Shown: one piece after another, positions 26,980 through 36,093 of the stretch
How positions within the stretch are numbered: position 1 is the first letter of the stretch
Layout: every line of letters begins with the position of its first letter
Source of the DNA: Modicisalibacter luteus DSM 23508
Lineage (GTDB): Bacteria; Pseudomonadota; Gammaproteobacteria; Pseudomonadales; Halomonadaceae
NCBI RefSeq assembly: GCF_000378505.1
Contig: NZ_KB899999.1
Span: forward strand, 1 to 64,000
Reading direction: 5' to 3'
DNA: 64,000 nucleotides
The notes under the pieces: model-generated
What the model was told of the DNA's origin: nothing
Seen by the model: only the letters and a program-made list of their open reading frames with translations
The model's database searches: none
Position numbers and translations under genes: made by a program

Positions 26980-27689
26980 TCCCGACGCCACTGGCGGGGC
27001 GACAGGCCGTGCTGGGCACGAAAGGCTCGCGAGAAGTGGGCTGCATCGGCGAACCCACAGGCCACGGCAATCTCTGTCAGCGAGGCCTGTGGCTCCGCCA
27101 TCAGCCGACAGGCTCGCTCAAGCCGCTGATCGGTCAGCCAAGCGTGCGGGGCCTGACCGACCAATGCGCGGAACTGGCGGGCGAAGGCGGCCTCGGCGAG
27201 GTGACAGCGCGCCGCCATTTCGCCGACACGCCAGGGCCGGTCGAGAGTCGACAGGACTTCCGGTAACAACCGCATCAGGCGCAGCCGTGGCGTGGCGACC
27301 TGGCGTCCGCCACTCGCCTGGACCGCCTCCAGCCACTGCGCCAGTGCCAGGGTCCCGGCTTCCGCCAAGTGCCACGCCCGCTCCCGCAGCGCCGACGACA
27401 GGCGATAGGCCCGGCGCTCGACCAGTGCGTCTATCCCCAGCGTTTCACACCAGGCCACCGGCAGGTCGAGCACCAGACACCGATTGCTGCCTGCAGCCAG
27501 GTAATGATGCACGTCGCCTTCGACAATAGGGGCCAAAACGCCTGCCATCACGTGTACCCCGCCGCGCCCGGCTTCCAGCTCGACGGTACCCTCCAGCCCT
27601 ACCAGTACCTGATGGTAGGAGTGGCGATCCGTGAGTACCCGCGAGGGGTAGGAGCGCGCCTCGCTGATAGGGCAGTCTAACGCAGTCAT
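26940..27689 (-). CDS. AraC-family transcriptional regulator
   Basis: A 249-residue regulator with an N-terminal cupin sensing domain (YHQVLVGLEGTVELE...) and a C-terminal double helix-turn-helix at about 150-240, including LTEIAVACGFADAAHFSRAF and a following GLSPRQWR. It lies convergent to the AEC transporter and may control it or a lost partner. A truncated GST gene ends 9 nt upstream in the same direction. Confidence 0.9.
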   Translation of the reverse strand: MTALDCPISEARSYPSRVLTDRHSYHQVLVGLEGTVELEAGRGGVHVMAGVLAPIVEGDVHHYLAAGSNRCLVLDLPVAWCETLGIDALVERRAYRLSSALRERAWHLAEAGTLALAQWLEAVQASGGRQVATPRLRLMRLLPEVLSTLDRPWRVGEMAARCHLAEAAFARQFRALVGQAPHAWLTDQRLERACRLMAEPQASLTEIAVACGFADAAHFSRAFRAQHGLSPRQWRRDHACPTRASSPLR

Positions 27690-27698
27690 CGTCCGCTC

Positions 27699-27920
27699 TC
27701 AGCCATGGTGGATATCGATCAGCCTGCGCTCGCCATGCAACAGCACCGGCACCTTGCCAAACGGATGCGGCGCTTGATGCTCGGGGCCATGAAATTCGAC
27801 ACGCTGACCATCGATATGCGCCCCGACCGTATAGGAGATGCCCTTCTCCTCACAGCACAACTGCACGCTGCGTACGAAGGTGCTGAACTGCGGACCGAAG
27901 ATATGCACACTATCGCTCAT
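27699..27920 (-). pseudogene. Truncated glutathione S-transferase (N-terminal domain only)
   Basis: 73 codons encode the start of a GST thioredoxin-like domain: FSTFVRSVQLCCEEKGISY is the first helix region and HPFGKVPVLLHGERRLID the cis-Pro strand. The frame then stops at IHHG where a family member would continue with the glutathione-binding Glu-Ser and an all-helical domain of over 120 residues. No continuation is found; the AraC gene follows at once. It retains an AGGAG ribosome site, so a short peptide may still be made. I infer a deletion remnant. Confidence 0.75.
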
Positions 27921-28033
27921 GGCCGGCTCCTGAGGGCGGTGGCTGGGTATCCGCACAGCGTAACCCAACTTCATTGCATTGGCTCGAGGGGGGACTAGGC
28001 TTAAGAAGTTCACGAGCTCAGGAGCTTGCCATC

Positions 28034-28417
28034 ATGGCCATTAACTTCCGTACGCGCAGGTTATTTGTCCTGCTGATACTGCTGCTGATCGGTCATGCTT
28101 CGTCGGCCGCCTGGGCTCATCATGGCTGGAGCTGGGCCAGCAATGAGCAGACCGAACTCACCGGCACCATTACCGACGTGCGCCTGGGCAATCCGCACGG
28201 CGAACTGACACTGGATGTGGAGGGGACGGCCTGGACCGTGGAGGTCGGTCAGCCCTGGCGCAACCAGCGCGCCGGTCTTCAGGAAAGCGACCTGGCGGAA
28301 GGCGTCGAGATTCGCGTGTTGGGAGCCCCTTCGGCTAATCCGGACGAAAAGCTATTGAAAGCCGTCAGGTTGTGGATTGGCGACCGCGAATACACGCTCT
28401 ATCCGGACCGTGTCTAG
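28034..28417 (+). CDS. DUF6152-like periplasmic protein
   Basis: A 127-residue exported protein: signal peptide about 1-27, then AHHGWSWASNEQTELTGTI, an OB-like beta-rich body, and a YTLYPDR end, as in the DUF6152 family. Function is unknown. An AGGAG site precedes the ATG; an upstream in-frame start adds 20 unlikely residues. The stop overlaps the GTG start of the next gene, a pairing I believe is common for these two families. Confidence 0.75.
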   Translation: MAINFRTRRLFVLLILLLIGHASSAAWAHHGWSWASNEQTELTGTITDVRLGNPHGELTLDVEGTAWTVEVGQPWRNQRAGLQESDLAEGVEIRVLGAPSANPDEKLLKAVRLWIGDREYTLYPDRV

Positions 28418-28892
28418 CCACGCTGATATTCCCTTGGAGTGGCTGACGATCGTCGAGCAATCGTTCCCCGCACAGTGGCTACGTTTCTCGCGCTGGGGAT
28501 ATGCCAGTGTCAATACGCTGCACGTGCTGGGTGTTGCCCTACTGGTCGGCGCCATCGTTCCTCTCGATCTGCGCCTATTGGGTGGCTGGGCCAGCCTGCC
28601 GCTCAAACCCTTGGCCTCGCTTCTGCAGCATGTGGCTCTTGTCGGCCTGTTGCTCGCCCTACCCAGCGGCATGCTGTTGTTCGCGATACGTGCCACGGAA
28701 TACACCAGTCAGCCGCTGTTCCTGGTAAAACTGTCTCTGGTCGCACTGGCGCTGTTCAATGCATTGGTCTTCAAGATCGCCTTCAGCCCTACCCGTCACC
28801 CCATCCTTTCGCGTTTTGCGGCAGGCACGTCATTGGTTCTGTGGCCCACCGTTCTCGTCTCGGGACGCTTTTTGGGGTTTGTCGCCGATTAA
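28410..28892 (+). CDS. DUF6644-like four-helix membrane protein
   Basis: A 160-residue inner-membrane protein with four hydrophobic segments. HVLGVALLVGAIVPLDLRLLG and LVLWPTVLVSGRFLGF recall DUF6644 and related haem-protein-like bundles, with a His in the first helix. The preferred start is the GTG overlapping the previous stop (GTGTCTAG); a TTG 33 bases earlier is possible. Function is unknown. Confidence 0.7.
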   Translation: MSSHADIPLEWLTIVEQSFPAQWLRFSRWGYASVNTLHVLGVALLVGAIVPLDLRLLGGWASLPLKPLASLLQHVALVGLLLALPSGMLLFAIRATEYTSQPLFLVKLSLVALALFNALVFKIAFSPTRHPILSRFAAGTSLVLWPTVLVSGRFLGFVAD

Positions 28893-29129
28893 AAAGCCCT
28901 CCCAGACCAAACTAACTTCCAGTCCATGCGGTTGGCGATTGTCCAAAGAGAGCGTGGCGTGCTGACGTTGGGCCAGTTTCCCTTATCTGGCTACATTCCC
29001 GTACAATTTGCTTAACGGCGCCACAATACTAGGCCTTGGCTTTGGCATATTATATTTTCGCGATTCACTTATTTAGCTGTCGTTAAACAAGCCAAGGCAG
29101 GCTTGTCCGTTCTAGGTCTGGAGTGGCTA
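28893..29129. other. Intergenic AT-rich region before the LPS-modification operon
   Basis: No gene seen. An AT-rich block at about 29045-29090 probably holds the promoter of the downstream operon. A small inverted repeat, ACAAGCC / GGCTTGT (29087-29106), lies just before the ribosome site of the epimerase gene. Confidence 0.5.
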
Positions 29130-30152
29130 ATGCGCATCCTCATTACCGGCGTGGCCGGTTTCATCGGCCATGCCCTGGCACGTCGTTTGGCTGTCGACGC
29201 ACACACTATCGTCGGGATCGACAATCTCAACAGCTACTATGACGTAACTCTAAAGCAGGCCCGTCTGAGTGATTTGGCCGGCTTGCCCAACGTGCGCTTT
29301 CATCTGCTGGACCTGACCGATGCAGAGGGCATGCAGCGCCTATTCGCCGAGTCGCGTTTCGATTGCGTCATCCATATGGCAGCCCAGGCCGGGGTCCGCC
29401 ACTCGCTGAGCCACCCTGAGGTCTACGGCCAAGCTAACCTGATCGGCCATCTGAACATGCTGGAAGCCTGTCGGCGCCACGAGATCGCTCACCTGATCTA
29501 TGCCTCGTCCAGTTCCGTGTACGGGCTGAACAACAAGATTCCCTTTTCAGTCAAAGACAATGTCGATCAGCCGGCCAGTCTGTACGCCGCCACCAAGAAG
29601 TCGAACGAGTTGATGGCGCACTCCTATTCACATCTATACGGCCTGCCCACCACCGGCTTGCGCTTTTTTACCGTCTACGGGCCGTGGGGACGGCCCGACA
29701 TGGCCCTGTTCCGTTTCACGCGCAACATTCTCGAAGGACGTCCCGTCGAACTGTATAACCAAGGCGACATGTCACGAGACTTCACCTATATCGACGATGT
29801 TGTCGAAGGCATCACGCGCCTGGTCTCGCTCGCTCCCGAGCGCGGCGGGACCTCGGATACGCCCTACCGTCTATACAATATCGGCTACGGTAGGCCGGTC
29901 AGCCTGAGTGAGTTCGTCGATGCCATCGAACGCGCTACCGGCAAAACAGCCATTCGCGATTACCTGCCCATGCAGCCCGGGGACATCCAGCACACTTGGG
30001 CGGATACGGAACCACTTTTTGCCGCCACTGGCTTTCAGCCGTGCACAGACGTCGCCGATGGGGTGGAACGCTTCGTGTCCTGGTATCGCACTTATTATCA
30101 TGCGGCCTCGCCGCCGATATGCGCGGGCTCCTCACAGGCCGGCCTCGCCTAG
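29130..30152 (+). CDS. NAD-dependent epimerase, probable UDP-glucuronate 4-epimerase
   Basis: A 340-residue short-chain dehydrogenase/epimerase. The NAD motif GVAGFIGHALA is at about 7-17, the catalytic SSSVYG and YAATKKSNE (Tyr-x3-Lys) near 127-160, and RFFTVYGPWGRPDMALFRF is typical of the UDP-GlcA 4-epimerase branch (LpsL/CapI). It would make UDP-galacturonate. The ATG at 29130 follows GGAG; a small extension upstream is not conserved. First gene of a four-gene operon. Confidence 0.87.
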   Translation: MRILITGVAGFIGHALARRLAVDAHTIVGIDNLNSYYDVTLKQARLSDLAGLPNVRFHLLDLTDAEGMQRLFAESRFDCVIHMAAQAGVRHSLSHPEVYGQANLIGHLNMLEACRRHEIAHLIYASSSSVYGLNNKIPFSVKDNVDQPASLYAATKKSNELMAHSYSHLYGLPTTGLRFFTVYGPWGRPDMALFRFTRNILEGRPVELYNQGDMSRDFTYIDDVVEGITRLVSLAPERGGTSDTPYRLYNIGYGRPVSLSEFVDAIERATGKTAIRDYLPMQPGDIQHTWADTEPLFAATGFQPCTDVADGVERFVSWYRTYYHAASPPICAGSSQAGLA

Positions 30153-30193
30153 GCGAGCCTTAGACAAAAAGATCATTCAGGAATCGGAACTCC

Positions 30194-30967
30194 ATGCAGC
30201 AGCCACTCGTGTCGGTGATCATTCCGGCCAAGGACGAAGCAGACAACCTGCCCCATCTACTGGACGAAATTGCCGCTTCCCTGGCCGATGTCGAGCATGA
30301 AGTACTGGTAGTGGATGACGGCTCGACAGACACGACATGGACGCTGCTGACCCAGCGTGCAGCACGCGACCACCGTCTGCGCCCGCTACACCATGCCCGT
30401 AGTGTCGGCCAGAGCACGTCGATTTGGCAGGCCGCGCACCAGGCCCGCGGTACCTGGCTGGCGACGCTGGATGGCGATGGGCAGAACGACCCCGCCGACC
30501 TGCCCCGCCTACTCGACAAGGCCCGACACGAGGATGTCGCCATGGTTGCCGGCCACCGGGTCTCGCGCCGCGACGACTGGCTAAAGCGGGTATCGTCGCG
30601 CGTCGCCAACCGCATCCGTTCGGCCCTGCTCAAGGATGACACGCCCGATACCGGCTGCGGCCTCAAGGTGATTCGCCGCGATGCCTTTGTCACGCTGCCC
30701 TATTTCGATCACATGCATCGATTCCTGCCCGCCCTGATCCAGTCGCAGGGTGGGCGCTGCGTCTCGGTTCCCGTCAACCATCGTCCCCGGCAGGCCGGAC
30801 GGTCCCATTACGGGCTGAACAATCGGCTATGGGCAGGTCTCATCGACATGGTCGGCGTCATGTGGCTACGTCGTCGCTCACGCCTGCCCGCTACACTCTC
30901 CGCCCAGCGCAACAACCAGGCCTCCCCGGATCTGTCTCCTTCCCAGCATGCCAAGGAGCGCGGATGA
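30194..30967 (+). CDS. Family 2 glycosyltransferase, polyprenyl-phosphate sugar synthase type
   Basis: A 257-residue GT-A enzyme like dolichol-phosphate mannose synthase, ArnC and RgtE. VIIPAKDEADNLPHLLDEI starts the fold; DDGSTD and the metal-binding DGDGQNDP follow, and GCGLKVIRRD is near 155. The C-terminal helices of ArnC are absent, so it is a soluble or peripheral form. It probably loads a sugar, by context galacturonate, on undecaprenyl phosphate. Its stop overlaps the next start (ATGA). Confidence 0.87.
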   Translation: MQQPLVSVIIPAKDEADNLPHLLDEIAASLADVEHEVLVVDDGSTDTTWTLLTQRAARDHRLRPLHHARSVGQSTSIWQAAHQARGTWLATLDGDGQNDPADLPRLLDKARHEDVAMVAGHRVSRRDDWLKRVSSRVANRIRSALLKDDTPDTGCGLKVIRRDAFVTLPYFDHMHRFLPALIQSQGGRCVSVPVNHRPRQAGRSHYGLNNRLWAGLIDMVGVMWLRRRSRLPATLSAQRNNQASPDLSPSQHAKERG

Positions 30968-31260
30968 GTGCAGAGTGGCTGTGGTTAGGCATCGGTTTTC
31001 TCGGGCAGGCGCTATTCTCGGCGCGCTTTATTGTGCAATGGCTGGCCAGCGAGCGCGCCAAACGCAGTGTCATGCCGGTTGCGTTCTGGTTCCTTAGCCT
31101 GGGCGGCGGCGCGACCCTGCTTGCCTATGCCCTGTACCGCCAGGACCCGGTGTTCGTGGTGGGTCAAGCGGCCGGATTGCTCATCTATCTCCGGAACCTG
31201 ATCCTGATCCGCAAGGAACACCGCCAGCACCAGGTCAATGACGAGGATGGCAATGCTTGA
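30964..31260 (+). CDS. LAB_N-domain small membrane protein
   Basis: 98 residues with three hydrophobic segments, matching the lipid-A-disaccharide-synthase N-terminal domain (LAB_N): FSARFIVQWLASERAKRSVMP and GQAAGLLIYLRNLILI are the conserved parts. Such stand-alone proteins commonly sit between GT2 and GT39 genes and may help flip or present the lipid-linked sugar. Overlaps both neighbours. Confidence 0.85.
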   Translation: MSAEWLWLGIGFLGQALFSARFIVQWLASERAKRSVMPVAFWFLSLGGGATLLAYALYRQDPVFVVGQAAGLLIYLRNLILIRKEHRQHQVNDEDGNA

Positions 31261-32989
31261 CCAGACGAGAGTCCCGGCACATCGCCCTGCCTATTTGCCG
31301 TCGCCGGAACACGATTATCGCTTGCTGTGGTCACTGCTCATGCTGTTCGCCCTGGTCCTGCTGGGACTAGGCATTGGCTTGCGCGATCCATGGCCAGCGG
31401 ATGAGCCTCGCTTTGCCCTGAACGCCCTGGAAATGCTGGATACCGGCCAGTTCTGGTTTCCGCACCGCGGCGGCGAGCTTTATCCCGACAAGCCGCCCGT
31501 ATTCATGTGGCTGACTGCCTTGTCCATCGCCATTACCGGCTCGGTGCGCATGGGCTTTCTCCTGCCTACGCTGTTGGCTTCACTGGGTGTCCTGGCGCTG
31601 GTCGTCGATCTGACACGCCGCCTGCACGGGCCGCGCATCGCCCTGCTCAGTGGCGTGGCACTGCTATCGACACTGCAGTTCGTGCTGCAGGCCAAGACCG
31701 CCCAGATCGACATGGTGCTGACCTTCTTCACCACGCTGGGGGCCTATGGGCTGTTGCGCCATGCGCTGCTGGGGCCAGCGCGCCGCTGGTGGCTGATTGC
31801 CTGGGCGGCGATGGGGCTGGGCATCATTACCAAGGGTGTCGGCTTTCTGCCCCTGTCGCTGCTGCCCGCCTGGGTATGGCTGGCCCGGCGAGGAGAGGCA
31901 ATGCCGCTGACCTGGAAGGAACTCGGTCTGGGGCTTGCAGTGCTTACCGGCGTCATTGCCCTTTGGGGCCTGCCGATGATCATGATCGCAACGTTCAGCG
32001 GCGACCCGTTGCTGGCGGCATACCGCGACAACATCCTCTTCAAGCAGACCGGTGAGCGCTACGCCGATGCCTGGCACCATCACGAGCCGTGGTACTACTA
32101 CCTTCTTGAGGTTTTACCCTGGGCCTGGTTACCACTGGTACTGACTCTGCCTTGGGCAGCGCCCGCCTGGTGGCGACGCGCGCGGCGAGGCGATGCGCGT
32201 GTTCTGCTGCCGCTGAGTGGCGTGGTGCTGATCGTGCTGTTCTTTTCGCTTTCCGCCGGCAAGCGTGGCGTTTATATGCTGCCGACGGTCCCCCTGCTGG
32301 TGCTGGCCTTGGCTCCGCTTCTTCCGGGCCTGCTGCCTCGGCGCGGCCTGAACTGGCTGGCGACAGCGGTACTGACCCTCCTCGGCGGCCTGTTTCTGGT
32401 CGCCGGCCTGAGTGGCTGGCTGGGCCTGCCGGCGCTGTCCGAGCTATCGATACGTTACGGCATCACGCCATGGGCCTGGTGGGTCCTGCTCGGCCTGGTC
32501 GCTGCCGGTCTGCTTGCCTGGCTTCGCCCCCGGCGTGGTGTCGCTGCACTGGCGTTGTGGCTGGTCGCCTTCTGGGCTTCGTGGTCGACCTGGGGCTACC
32601 TGCTTCAGGATCCGGTGCGCTCGCCACGCGACATGATGACCCAAGTCGCCCAGCTCACCGGTGACGAGGCTTGGCTGGCCTTGCCCAGTTTCGATGAAGA
32701 GTTCCTGCTACAGGCACGTCAGCCCAGCGTACATTTCGGGGACAACACGCCACTGCCCGAGCAGTTCGCGCGCGCCTTCCACTGGATGCAACAGGCGCCC
32801 GAGTCGCGCTGGATGCTCGCCGAAGCAAGCCACCTCGAAGCCTATGCCTGTGTCGACATGACCCAGGCCAAGGACATGGGACCACAGAACAGCGACGAGT
32901 GGTGGCTGGTGCCAGGCCAGGCGGTAGCCGACTGCGAAGGCAATGCCAACGCTGCGCTCCTCTTCGTGGCGCCGACCACCGTGGAGTAA
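31253..32989 (+). CDS. ArnT/RgtA-like family 39 glycosyltransferase
   Basis: A 578-residue integral membrane transferase. DPWPADEPRFALNALEMLDTG has the conserved acidic residues of the first periplasmic loop of PMT/ArnT enzymes, followed by YPDKPPVFMWL. About 11-12 transmembrane helices and a C-terminal periplasmic part follow. It would move a sugar from polyprenyl phosphate to lipid A or core. The ATG at 31253 is chosen for its GAGGA site and overlap with the previous stop; two in-frame ATGs lie up to 15 bases upstream. Confidence 0.87.
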   Translation: MLDQTRVPAHRPAYLPSPEHDYRLLWSLLMLFALVLLGLGIGLRDPWPADEPRFALNALEMLDTGQFWFPHRGGELYPDKPPVFMWLTALSIAITGSVRMGFLLPTLLASLGVLALVVDLTRRLHGPRIALLSGVALLSTLQFVLQAKTAQIDMVLTFFTTLGAYGLLRHALLGPARRWWLIAWAAMGLGIITKGVGFLPLSLLPAWVWLARRGEAMPLTWKELGLGLAVLTGVIALWGLPMIMIATFSGDPLLAAYRDNILFKQTGERYADAWHHHEPWYYYLLEVLPWAWLPLVLTLPWAAPAWWRRARRGDARVLLPLSGVVLIVLFFSLSAGKRGVYMLPTVPLLVLALAPLLPGLLPRRGLNWLATAVLTLLGGLFLVAGLSGWLGLPALSELSIRYGITPWAWWVLLGLVAAGLLAWLRPRRGVAALALWLVAFWASWSTWGYLLQDPVRSPRDMMTQVAQLTGDEAWLALPSFDEEFLLQARQPSVHFGDNTPLPEQFARAFHWMQQAPESRWMLAEASHLEAYACVDMTQAKDMGPQNSDEWWLVPGQAVADCEGNANAALLFVAPTTVE

Positions 32990-33196
32990 AACGCGTGCGT
33001 TGAAGAGAAGCTGTAAGCAATTCTTAAGATTCAGCGGTCACACTGAGTGCACCAAATGCCATTCCCTATGGAATGGCCATGGAATTCTCGAACAGGACCG
33101 CTAGTCATGAGAAGAACGCTTCTGCTTTGCTACGAGGCTCTGGTAGTGCTTGGTAGCGAACTCCCACAGAAGGGGATTCGCTATCTTGGTAATCTG
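32990..33196. other. Intergenic region between the GT39 gene and the complex-I-like operon
   Basis: Convergent gap with no supported gene. It holds a palindromic CCATTCC-CTAT-GGAATGG (33059-33076), which could act as a weak bidirectional end signal, though no T-run follows on either strand. Confidence 0.5.
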
Positions 33197-34606
33197 TCAT
33201 GGAGTGACAAGGTGCAACATTGGCGACATGGCCATCCCGCCCTGTACCCCCAGGCTCGTCACCAGCAGCAATATCGCGCTGATCAGCATCGCAAGCGCTG
33301 AGGAACGGCCAAGGGTCGGAATCTCGGCCTGGCCGGGCTGGAACGCCATCGCCGCGATGACGCGCAGGTAGTAGAACAGCGATAGCACAGTGTTAATGAC
33401 AGCGACCACGGCCAGCCAGGCGTAGCCGGCAGCCATGGTCGCTTCGAACAGAAGAAACTTGCCGAAAAAGCCCACCAGCGGCGGAATCCCTACCAGCGAC
33501 AGCAATGCCAGAATCAGCACCGTTGCAATCAATGGCTGAGTCCTTGCCAGACCATGATAGTCAGCCAGGCAGGTGCGCCCACGCAGATGCGTGACCACAC
33601 CAAACGCCGCCAGGTTGGCAAGAAGGTAGGCCAGCATAAAGCCCAGCAACGCCGTCATGGCCTGTGCTGTACCGATCACCACCACTGCCATCAGTGCATA
33701 ACCTGACTGCGACACCGACGACCAGCCCAGCAGGCGACGCACATCGGTCTGGCGCAGCGCCGCGAGGTTGCCCAGTGTCATGGTGACTACGGCGATCAAC
33801 GCCACGATAGGGGCCCAGGCCACACTCTCCGGCAGAATCGACACGAAGCGTGCCAACGCCACGGCTGCACCAACCTTGGGCACCACGCTCAGCAGCGCGG
33901 CCACCGGGGCCGGGGCGCCCTGGGCGACATCCGGCATCCAGGCATGTCCCGGAAAGGCCGCCAGCTTGAAGCTTAGCCCGATCACGATCCCCATCGTGGC
34001 GATGCTCAGCGCGAACTGATCGCCACCCTGCGTCGCGAGCCGCTCGTCCAGGTGGGCATAGTCGGTATCCCCCGCCAGCCCGAACAGGATCACAACGCCA
34101 GTGGCCAGCAACGTGTTGGTCAGCGCCCCGATCAAAAAGTACTTCATTGCCGCTTCCAGCCCCGGCGACCAGCCGCGGTGATAGGCTACCAGTGGATAGC
34201 TGGCCACCGAGGAGAGCAGTACGCCGACGATCAGCTCCATGGCATCGTTGGCCGAGGCCATCATGATGGCGCCGAGCAGGGCGAACAGGACCAATGCATA
34301 GTATTCACCATGGCGCCGGTCCGTGAGCATCCACGCCGGCGACAGCAGTACGGCAATGGCGCCGCCGACCAGTATCAGCCCCTTGGCGGCGATGGCCGGT
34401 CCATCCATGGCCCAGACACCGGAGAAGGTCGTGCGAGGGAGCGATGACCACTGGCTCCATGTCAGGCCGAACGAGACTGCCAGGACAAACAGTGCCAGCC
34501 AGGCCCCCCAGTGCTGGCGCTCGTGGGGCGTGAAGGCCGCCAACAGGACAATGGCCACGGCACCGACCAGCAGGACGATCTCGGGCAGCAAGTCACCAAC
34601 GGGCAT
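33197..34606 (-). CDS. NuoN-like antiporter subunit of a complex-I-like membrane complex
   Basis: 469 residues, about 14 transmembrane helices, homologous to NuoN. Ion-path residues are kept: Glu in NDAMELIVG (TM5), Lys in SFKLAAFPGHAWMPD (TM7), Lys in SVVPKVGA (TM8) and Lys in GFFGKFLLF (TM12). The ATG at 34606 has a GGGAGG site and touches the nuoM-like stop (TGATG). It is the last gene of an eight-gene operon in which no NADH, FMN or Fe-S subunit is present. I expect it to conduct ions but not by ordinary NADH:quinone coupling. Confidence 0.9.
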   Translation of the reverse strand: MPVGDLLPEIVLLVGAVAIVLLAAFTPHERQHWGAWLALFVLAVSFGLTWSQWSSLPRTTFSGVWAMDGPAIAAKGLILVGGAIAVLLSPAWMLTDRRHGEYYALVLFALLGAIMMASANDAMELIVGVLLSSVASYPLVAYHRGWSPGLEAAMKYFLIGALTNTLLATGVVILFGLAGDTDYAHLDERLATQGGDQFALSIATMGIVIGLSFKLAAFPGHAWMPDVAQGAPAPVAALLSVVPKVGAAVALARFVSILPESVAWAPIVALIAVVTMTLGNLAALRQTDVRRLLGWSSVSQSGYALMAVVVIGTAQAMTALLGFMLAYLLANLAAFGVVTHLRGRTCLADYHGLARTQPLIATVLILALLSLVGIPPLVGFFGKFLLFEATMAAGYAWLAVVAVINTVLSLFYYLRVIAAMAFQPGQAEIPTLGRSSALAMLISAILLLVTSLGVQGGMAMSPMLHLVTP

Positions 34607-36093
34607 CAGCGGCCTCCCACCAGGATGGCCGACGAGGCATCGATCAGCGTGAGCAAGAAGCGGGGATAGACACCGATGATCACGATGCCCAGCGACAGTC
34701 CGCCAAGCACGCTCCATTCAGTCCGGGACAGCTCGGAGAATTGGCCCAGGTGCGTCGGCAGGTGACCGAAGAACAACCTGCGCAGCATGTCGAGAAACAG
34801 CGCGGCAGTGATCAGGATTCCCACTACCCCCAGCACAGCAAGCCATGGATAGACGGCAAACGTCCCGGTAAATATCTGGAACTCGGCGACGAACCCGGCC
34901 AGCCCCGGCATGCCCAGGCTGGCGAAGGACGCCAGCACCGTGAAGCCGGTCAGCAGCGGCGCCTGATAGGCCAGGCCACCGTAGTTATCCAGGGCGTAAT
35001 CGCCTGTACGTTGCCAGAACGAGCCCGAGATCAGGAACAGCGCCCCGGTAATCAAGCCATGTGCCACCATTTCCACCGTTGCCCCGGTCAGTGCCAGTTG
35101 GCGCACCATCGGGTTATCGGTGACCAAGGCGGCTGCCACGGCGATACCCAGGACCGTGTAGCCCATATGATTGATCGAGGTATAGGCGATGCGCCGCTTG
35201 AGGTTGGATTGGCCCAGCGCCACCAGCGCGCCATACAGGATCGCGACCAACGCAATGATGGCCACCGGCAGCGCGTAGCGGGCGAAGGTCTCCGCCATCA
35301 TCGCGAATGGCAGACGAATCATGCCGAAGGTACCCAGCTTGAGTAGCACCCCGGCCAGAACCGCCGAGGCCGGTCCCGGTGCATCGACGTGCGCCTGTGG
35401 CAACCAGGTATGCAGCGGTACCAGAGGCGTCTTGATCGCCAGTCCCAGCATGAGCGCCAGGAACACCAGGCCAGCGTAGGCTCCCGTGCCTGCCAGCGGT
35501 TGCTCGGCAATCAGTACGCGCATGTCGAAAGTCGGCGTTTCCAATGACAGGTAGAGGCCGATGATGCCCAACAGCATCAACAACGAGCCGGCAAAGGTAT
35601 AAAGAAAGAACTTGAGCGCCGCCGTCTGCGCCTCGCCATGCCCCCAGCGCCCGATCAGGAAAAACATGCCGACCAGTGTCAGATCGAAGAATACATAGAA
35701 CAACAGTAGATCCAGGGTCAGGAATACTCCCAGCGAGGCTCCCTGCAGGAACACTAGCCAAGCGTAGTACTGGCGTGGCTGACCACGGGTATCCACCGGA
35801 TAGAGGATAGCGGCCACGAATAGCACGGCGCTCATGGTCGCCACCGCCAGCGCAATGCCATCGGCCCCTACACGGTAAGCGACCCCCAGCGATGGTACCC
35901 AGCGCACCTCGTCAATGTGCTGGAACAACGGCCCGGCTGGATTGAAGCCGGTCCAGGCGAAGACCAGCGCCAACAGCGACAGGCCGGCACTGCCCACCGC
36001 GACCCAGCGCGCCTGGCTCTGCGTCCAACCAGGCAGTAAGGCCAGTGCCAGCGCGCCGAGCCAGGGAATGACCAACGCCAATGTCAGAATCAC
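34606..36093 (-). CDS. NuoM-like antiporter subunit of a complex-I-like membrane complex
   Basis: 495 residues with about 14 helices. The TM5 acidic residue is Asp (VFFDLTLVGMFFLIG) where NuoM has Glu. Lys in AIKTPLVPLHTWLPQAH, Lys in LLKLGTFGMIR and Glu in GFVAEFQIFTG are kept. The frame is open further upstream, but a GTG at 36093 with GGAG site overlaps the nuoL-like stop as GTGA and starts the family sequence. Sits between L and N, as in canonical nuo operons. Confidence 0.9.
   Translation of the reverse strand: MILTLALVIPWLGALALALLPGWTQSQARWVAVGSAGLSLLALVFAWTGFNPAGPLFQHIDEVRWVPSLGVAYRVGADGIALAVATMSAVLFVAAILYPVDTRGQPRQYYAWLVFLQGASLGVFLTLDLLLFYVFFDLTLVGMFFLIGRWGHGEAQTAALKFFLYTFAGSLLMLLGIIGLYLSLETPTFDMRVLIAEQPLAGTGAYAGLVFLALMLGLAIKTPLVPLHTWLPQAHVDAPGPASAVLAGVLLKLGTFGMIRLPFAMMAETFARYALPVAIIALVAILYGALVALGQSNLKRRIAYTSINHMGYTVLGIAVAAALVTDNPMVRQLALTGATVEMVAHGLITGALFLISGSFWQRTGDYALDNYGGLAYQAPLLTGFTVLASFASLGMPGLAGFVAEFQIFTGTFAVYPWLAVLGVVGILITAALFLDMLRRLFFGHLPTHLGQFSELSRTEWSVLGGLSLGIVIIGVYPRFLLTLIDASSAILVGGR

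Noticed and set aside
29130-32989. L-Ara4N (arn) lipid A modification operon
   Set aside because: No ArnA formyltransferase/dehydrogenase, ArnB aminotransferase or ArnD deformylase; the first gene fits UDP-GlcA 4-epimerase better.
33047-33301. Short plus-strand reading frames past the GT39 gene
   Set aside because: They lie mostly antisense to the nuoN-like gene and have no family resemblance or ribosome site.
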